Origin: Bacteroidota bacterium
GTDB taxonomy: Bacteria; Bacteroidota; Bacteroidia; Flavobacteriales; Flavobacteriaceae
Direction of reading: 5' to 3'
Length of the DNA stretch: 5,962 bases
Assembly (NCBI GenBank): GCA_023393485.1
Contig: JAEWLD010000111.1
Location: forward strand, 1-5,962
Shown: positions 1-3,180 of the stretch, piece by piece
Layout: every line of letters begins with the position of its first letter
Position numbering within the stretch: position 1 is the stretch's first letter
The notes under the pieces: model-generated
Seen by the model: only the letters and a program-made list of their open reading frames with translations
What the model was told of the DNA's origin: nothing
Databases searched by the model: none
Position numbers and translations under genes: made by a program

Positions 1-306
1 ATGCAGGACAATATCGCCCGGATAGAAAAAAGCCACAGCGAATTTCTCTGTAAAATCGAAAAACATCCCCGCGTTGCGACCGCGCGCGCACTGGGCGTAA
101 TCTTCGCGCTCGAGATCAAGACAGACACGGCCGAGAGCTATTACGGCAGCCTGCGCAACAAACTTTACGACTTTTTCATTGAAAACGGCATCATCATGCG
201 GCCGGTCGGGAATATAATCTACATTCTTCCGCCTTACATAATTTCGGGGCAACAACTCGAAAAAATATATGCAACTGTGGAAGCCGCATTGGAAAAAATA
301 AGATAA
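1..306 (+). CDS. bioA: BioA C-terminal part (adenosylmethionine--8-amino-7-oxononanoate aminotransferase), 5'-truncated by the window
   Basis: This is the last 101 residues of a class III, PLP-dependent aminotransferase. The enzyme moves the amino group of S-adenosylmethionine onto 8-amino-7-oxononanoate to give 7,8-diaminononanoate, the third-last step of biotin synthesis in the cytoplasm. What is visible: an R-x-L-G-x-I segment at residues 29-33 of the fragment, and 'MRPVGNIIYILPPYII' at about 66-81, which matches the BioA C-terminal signature (E. coli has IRPFGKLIYLMPPYII). In the E. coli enzyme the Arg of this motif contacts the substrate; here it is fragment residue 67. The family is about 420-430 residues long, so roughly three quarters of the gene, including the PLP lysine, lies upstream. 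The ATG at position 1 is an internal Met, not the start. The gene ends in TAA and is followed after 28 bp by the SET gene on the same strand, which suggests one operon. BioA is favoured over other class III aminotransferases because of the RPxGNxIYxLPPY motif. Confidence 0.93.
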   Translation: MQDNIARIEKSHSEFLCKIEKHPRVATARALGVIFALEIKTDTAESYYGSLRNKLYDFFIENGIIMRPVGNIIYILPPYIISGQQLEKIYATVEAALEKIR

Positions 307-334
307 ATTTAGCCAAAACATTAACGGTTTATTT

Positions 335-934
335 ATGCTTCATCCCGATACTGAACTGCGGTTCATCAATGACATCATCGGCTACGGTGTCGTTGCCAGG
401 AAATTTATTCCAAAAGGCACAATCACATGGGTTCAGGACGAACTCGACCAGATTTTCACGCCCGCGCGCGCGCAAAACCTTTCGTCGCTGATGGCCGGTT
501 ATCTCGACACGTATTGCTTCACCAACGGCGATGGCAATCACGTCCTGTGCTGGGACAACGCAAAATTCATCAACCACAGCTTCAATTCTAGTTGCATGTC
601 TACGGCTTACGATTTTGAAATTGCGGTGCGCGACATCCATCCGGGCGAACAATTGACCGACGATTACGGTTATCTCAACATCGCCGAGCCGTTTGAAGTG
701 GTCGATGAAGGCACCGAAAGAAAGGTGGTTTATCCCGATGATATTTTGCGTTATCACGGACAATGGGATCAGCAGATCAAAGACAACTTTGGCAATATTG
801 CGGCAGTTCAGCAGCCACTTCTGAAATTTGTCCCGAAGAAACTGTGGTCTGAATTTTCATCGGCGATGAGCGGTGAAACCCAATTAAAGTCACTGTTGAC
901 CTGTTATTATGATCGCGCCAAATTGTCGGTTTGA
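335..934 (+). CDS. SET-domain protein, probable protein-lysine methyltransferase
   Basis: A 199-residue protein that is essentially a stand-alone SET domain. SET enzymes transfer a methyl group from S-adenosylmethionine to a lysine side chain of a protein. The hallmarks appear in order: the N-terminal 'GYGVVARKFIPKGTI' strand (16-30), the 'FINHSFNSSC' pseudoknot motif (78-87, equivalent to NHSC) that binds the cofactor, and 'GEQLTDDYGY' (104-113), where Tyr111 sits at the position of the conserved active-site tyrosine. The insert between the two halves (about 35-70) is short, and a C-terminal tail of about 85 residues contains no cysteine cluster like the classical post-SET zinc site. There is no signal peptide or membrane helix, so it should be cytoplasmic. 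The start is the ATG 28 bp after bioA; no Shine-Dalgarno is visible, which is normal for Bacteroidota. Its TGA overlaps the ATG of the next gene by one base, implying translational coupling. The target protein cannot be told from sequence. Confidence 0.88.
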   Translation: MLHPDTELRFINDIIGYGVVARKFIPKGTITWVQDELDQIFTPARAQNLSSLMAGYLDTYCFTNGDGNHVLCWDNAKFINHSFNSSCMSTAYDFEIAVRDIHPGEQLTDDYGYLNIAEPFEVVDEGTERKVVYPDDILRYHGQWDQQIKDNFGNIAAVQQPLLKFVPKKLWSEFSSAMSGETQLKSLLTCYYDRAKLSV

Positions 935-1578
935 TGCAACGCCGGCGGATATCGAGTAAAATCCGGATGAGATTGGCCATTGTCCTGACAGTTTCCGGCA
1001 GCCTTTTCATTCTGTATATCGTCGGCCAGCGGTGGATTGCCGACCGGACTGCAGAAAATGCGTTGCCGCTGGTGATTTTGTTTGTCAGCTACATATTTGT
1101 TTATTTCGGATTTTTCAGGCACGATAAGATAGTTGAATTCGATGACAATTATCTTTATATCACCGATAGGCAATCGGAAGAACGGATTCCATTAAAAAAC
1201 ATTACCACCGTAGATTATACCTCGAAAAGACTCAATGCCCAGCCGATGTGGCGAATCGTTTACGCCGACGCACACCAAATAAAAAAGTCGGTTGATTTTC
1301 TCCCGAAGATGGCCAAAGATTTTGAAGCGTTCAAAATTCGCGTCGGCGAGATTAAGCAAAGCCAGGCCACGCCCGCGAATAAGCAATCTAAAAGTTGTAC
1401 TTTTGCCGCATGTACGAGCCCATTTCAATTACAGCCATTGCTTCGGTTTCACCGCTTGGGAATTCGGACCGGGCGGTTTGGAATCATTATCTCGACGGCC
1501 GGCCAATGTTTACTGAAAGGCAATTCGGCACCGAAAGCGCGCTTGTTGCCACGCTCGGCGATTCTGCTGAGCAAATGA
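934..1578 (+). CDS. Small membrane protein with PH-like cytoplasmic domain; 3' end doubtful (reads into next gene)
   Basis: The open frame of 214 codons starts at the ATG of a TGATG overlap with the SET gene; a TTG three bases earlier is a less likely start. Visible features are a basic N-terminus (RRR at 3-5), two hydrophobic helices (about 14-31 and 43-61) joined by a short loop, and then a soluble region from about 65 to 140. The segment 'IVEFDDNYLYITDR', followed by 'ERIPLKNITTVDY' and 'WRIVYAD', looks like the strand pattern of bacterial PH-like domains fused to two membrane helices. I infer an inner-membrane protein with both termini in the cytoplasm; its function is unknown. The last 60 or so residues (after about 150) lose this character, and from 1410 onward they lie out of frame over the ketosynthase N-terminus, an overlap of 169 bp. 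A TAA at 1380-1382 in another frame would give a normal ending at about 149 residues if one base were missing upstream. The first 145 residues are credible; the tail is probably not native. Confidence 0.7.
   Translation: MQRRRISSKIRMRLAIVLTVSGSLFILYIVGQRWIADRTAENALPLVILFVSYIFVYFGFFRHDKIVEFDDNYLYITDRQSEERIPLKNITTVDYTSKRLNAQPMWRIVYADAHQIKKSVDFLPKMAKDFEAFKIRVGEIKQSQATPANKQSKSCTFAACTSPFQLQPLLRFHRLGIRTGRFGIIISTAGQCLLKGNSAPKARLLPRSAILLSK
1390..1404 (+). promoter_or_regulatory. Short inverted repeat just before the ketosynthase start
   Basis: AAAAGT TGT ACTTTT is a perfect 6-bp inverted repeat with a 3-base centre, ending five bases before the ATG at 1410. Its right half, extended by one base, contains TACTTTTG (1398-1405), which matches the Bacteroidota -7 box TAnnTTTG. 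It is too close to the ATG to act as an ordinary promoter unless the message is leaderless, and no -33 TTG is seen upstream. As RNA it could form a weak hairpin over the ribosome-loading region. Its role is unknown, and it may be chance in an A/T-rich patch. Confidence 0.3.
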
Positions 1579-2558
1579 TGGCCGAACTTCGCGCGTCAGA
1601 CAGCAAATACAAATCACTTGACCGATCGGTATTGATGGCAATTCTAGCTTCGCGCATGGCAATTGAGAAAGCCGGCTGGCATGACAAGTACTTTGGTGTC
1701 AACATTGGCTCTTCGCGCGGGGCAACCGAATTGTTTGAAAAACACCATCGCGATTTCATCGAAACCGGCCGTACCAAAACGCTCGCTTCGCCAACCACGA
1801 CTTTGGGCAACATCGCCTCATGGGTTGCGCACGATTTAAAGTCGACAGGCCCGGACATTTCCCATTCAATCACGTGTTCAACCGCTTTGCACGCGCTGCT
1901 CAACGGCGTGGCATGGCTGCGTTCGGGAATGGCCGAAAAATTTCTCGTTGGCGGATCTGAAGCGCCGCTCACACCGTTTACCGTCGCGCAAATGCAGGCG
2001 ATGAAAATCTACACTAAAGAAAATGCTGATTTCCCGTGCCGCGCGGGTGATTTCGGCAAAAAGCAAAATACGATGATCCTGGGCGAAGGCGCGGCGGTTT
2101 GTTGTCTGGAAAAAGGTACAGGCAACGCGCTCGCGATTGTTGAAGGCATTGGCTATGCGACCGAAATCCTCGAGCATCCGGTATCGATTTCTGCCGAAGC
2201 CGATTGTTTCCAAAAGTCGATGGCAATGGCTTTGGCCGGTGCTGACAAGTCATCGGTTGACGCGATCGTGATGCATGCGCCCGGAACCATTGCCGGCGAT
2301 TTGTCTGAATATAAAGCCATCCAAAAAATCTTCGGCGAACGCCTGCCGATGCTCACGACCAACAAATGGCAAACCGGCCATACCTTTGGCGCATCCGGAT
2401 TGCTGAGCGTTGAAATGGCGATTTTGATGCTGCGCCATAATCAATTTATCCCAACGCCTTTTTCGTCGGAGCAAGTTGAAAAGCCGCTTCGCAAAATTCT
2501 GGTCAATGCCGTGGGTTTTGGCGGAAATGCCGTCAGCGTGTTGCTCGCGAAACCTTAA
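1410..2558 (+). CDS. Beta-ketoacyl-ACP synthase family protein (FabF/KAS II-like) with atypical catalytic motif
   Basis: A 382-residue thiolase-fold condensing enzyme. FabF-type enzymes join malonyl-ACP to an acyl chain on the active cysteine, extending fatty or polyketide chains in the cytoplasm. The N-terminus 'ISITAIASVSPLGN' is the usual first strand, which fixes the start at ATG 1410 rather than the TTG at 1395. Cys156 in 'SITCST' is the nucleophile. 'NKWQTGHTFGASG' (318-330) supplies Lys319 and His324, equivalent to the KSxxGHxxGAAG motif. 'GFGGNA' (369-374) is the C-terminal glycine loop. The first catalytic histidine motif, NAHGT in FabF, reads His-Ala-Pro-Gly-Thr (289-293), so Pro291 sits where His is expected and a His sits two residues earlier. 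Length is close to the usual 400 or so. It is the last gene of the block behind bioA, so a part in making the pimeloyl chain or another acyl product is possible but unproven. A chain-length-factor-like or decarboxylating role is also possible, although the retained Cys argues for catalysis. Confidence 0.88.
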   Translation: MYEPISITAIASVSPLGNSDRAVWNHYLDGRPMFTERQFGTESALVATLGDSAEQMMAELRASDSKYKSLDRSVLMAILASRMAIEKAGWHDKYFGVNIGSSRGATELFEKHHRDFIETGRTKTLASPTTTLGNIASWVAHDLKSTGPDISHSITCSTALHALLNGVAWLRSGMAEKFLVGGSEAPLTPFTVAQMQAMKIYTKENADFPCRAGDFGKKQNTMILGEGAAVCCLEKGTGNALAIVEGIGYATEILEHPVSISAEADCFQKSMAMALAGADKSSVDAIVMHAPGTIAGDLSEYKAIQKIFGERLPMLTTNKWQTGHTFGASGLLSVEMAILMLRHNQFIPTPFSSEQVEKPLRKILVNAVGFGGNAVSVLLAKP

Positions 2559-3025
2559 TTTTTCTCAAGCGACTTAGCCTTGGCGTAAACCTGTTCGGGG
2601 TCGAAACCTTTCCTGAGCAGGAAATCGCAGAATTTCTTTCTTTTTTTGAGCGGATGTTTTTCGGTCAGGCCGTGCCAGTGTTTTTCGGCTAATGCGTTAA
2701 ACGCCGCGTCATATTCATCGGCGTCGATTTCCCTGAGTGCTGCCGTGATGTTGTATTGCGAAATGTTGCGCGCCTTGAGTTCGGCGACGATCCGCGAAAT
2801 TCCCCAGTGCTTGATCCGGTGTTTGCCACGTGCGAAAGTTCGTGCAAAACGCTCTTCATTGACGAAATTGCCATCGATCAAATGAACCATGATTTCATCG
2901 ATTTCGGAAGATTTTAACCCGAGATTTCTTAGTTTCAGGACAACCTCCGAATGGCAGCGTTCCTGATAGGCGCAAAAACGCTCAATTTTTGACTTGATTG
3001 CACTGATAGTCAGGGAGTTTTGCAT
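2555..3025 (-). CDS. recX: Regulatory protein RecX
   Basis: A 156-residue, highly charged, all-helical protein of the RecX family. RecX binds RecA filaments and restrains recombinase and SOS co-protease activity. The family is built of tandem three-helix repeats, and these fit here: 'FCAYQERCHSEV' near residue 17, then 'NEERFARTFARGKHRIKHWGISRIVAELKARNI' split over two helices (about 57-90), and a C-terminal repeat 'KKRKKFCDFLLRKGFD' (about 127-142). The length agrees with the family (about 150-170). I chose the ATG at 3025; the frame stays open upstream to a TTG at 3076, but a candidate promoter box covers that TTG, so the longer form is unlikely. It lies apart from recA in this window. Its TAA overlaps the TAA of the convergent ketosynthase gene in the sequence TTAA, leaving no room for a separate terminator. 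It probably has its own promoter in the divergent gap. Confidence 0.92.
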   Translation of the reverse strand: MQNSLTISAIKSKIERFCAYQERCHSEVVLKLRNLGLKSSEIDEIMVHLIDGNFVNEERFARTFARGKHRIKHWGISRIVAELKARNISQYNITAALREIDADEYDAAFNALAEKHWHGLTEKHPLKKRKKFCDFLLRKGFDPEQVYAKAKSLEKN

Positions 3026-3047
3026 ACGAAATCGTTGTAGTACTGGC

Positions 3048-3064
3048 TTTGTTATGTTAACAAA
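3048..3064. repeat. 17-bp perfect inverted repeat between recX and the surface-protein gene
   Basis: TTTGTTA TGT TAACAAA: 7-bp arms with a 3-base centre, located 22 bp upstream of the recX ATG and about 10 bp downstream of the candidate recX -7 box. That places it at or just after the expected transcription start, a position suited to an operator or, in the RNA, a weak A/U hairpin in the recX leader. I do not recognise it as a known SOS box. Function is inferred from position only. Confidence 0.4.
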
Positions 3065-3073
3065 ATAGTAACG

Positions 3074-3081
3074 CAAAAGTA
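3074..3081 (-). promoter_or_regulatory. Candidate -7 promoter box for recX
   Basis: On the - strand this reads TACTTTTG, a full match to the Bacteroidota housekeeping-sigma -7 consensus TAnnTTTG. It lies about 49 bp upstream of the recX ATG, giving a predicted leader of roughly 40 nt. No TTG -33 element is seen at the usual spacing; the nearest TTTG (3096-3093 on the - strand) is only 11 bp away. The call rests on the -7 box and its place in the divergent intergenic gap. Confidence 0.4.
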
Positions 3082-3126
3082 TTGAATTTAAGCAAATTAA
3101 AAGTAATTTTGTTGCCGGAAGTTAGG

Positions 3127-3134
3127 TAACTTTG
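3127..3134 (+). promoter_or_regulatory. Candidate -7 promoter box for the surface-protein gene
   Basis: TAACTTTG matches the Bacteroidota -7 consensus TAnnTTTG and lies 46 bp before the ATG at 3181, which predicts a leader of about 40 nt. A TTTTG at 3107-3111 could act as the -33 element, but the gap of 15 bp is shorter than the usual 17-23. This position also argues against the in-frame ATGs at 3145 and 3151 as starts, since they would fall almost at the transcript's 5' end. Confidence 0.45.
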
Positions 3135-3163
3135 AGGGTTATCTATGCTAATGTCATTACAAG

Positions 3164-3170
3164 AAAAGGA
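3164..3170 (+). promoter_or_regulatory. Shine-Dalgarno-like AAAAGGA deciding the start at 3181
   Basis: A purine stretch with AGGA ends ten bases before ATG 3181. Three upstream or downstream in-frame ATGs compete (3145, 3151, 3187). This site, together with the signal peptide that begins directly at 3181, favours 3181. Confidence 0.45.
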
Positions 3171-3180
3171 TACCCTACTT

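Noticed and set aside
307..334. Possible promoter or terminator between bioA and the SET gene
   Set aside because: Only 28 bases, with a 4-bp dyad (AAAC/GTTT), no T-run and no TAnnTTTG box; it looks like a simple operon spacer.
461..473. CG-dinucleotide run (CCCGCGCGCGCGC), possible Z-DNA or slippage site
   Set aside because: Short, inside the SET reading frame, and explained by Pro-Ala-Arg-Ala codons.
329..763. Open frame of 144 codons on the - strand
   Set aside because: Fully antisense to the SET gene, whose motifs are unmistakable. The antisense product has no recognisable family features.
1487..2474. Several overlapping - strand frames opposite the ketosynthase gene
   Set aside because: Shadows of a well-supported gene in GC-richer codons; none shows family motifs or a plausible start.
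3145..3153. In-frame ATGs at 3145 and 3151 as the start of the surface protein
   Set aside because: They would put polar residues (SLQEKDT) in front of the signal peptide and lie almost at the predicted transcript start. ATG 3181 has an AGGA at a workable distance.
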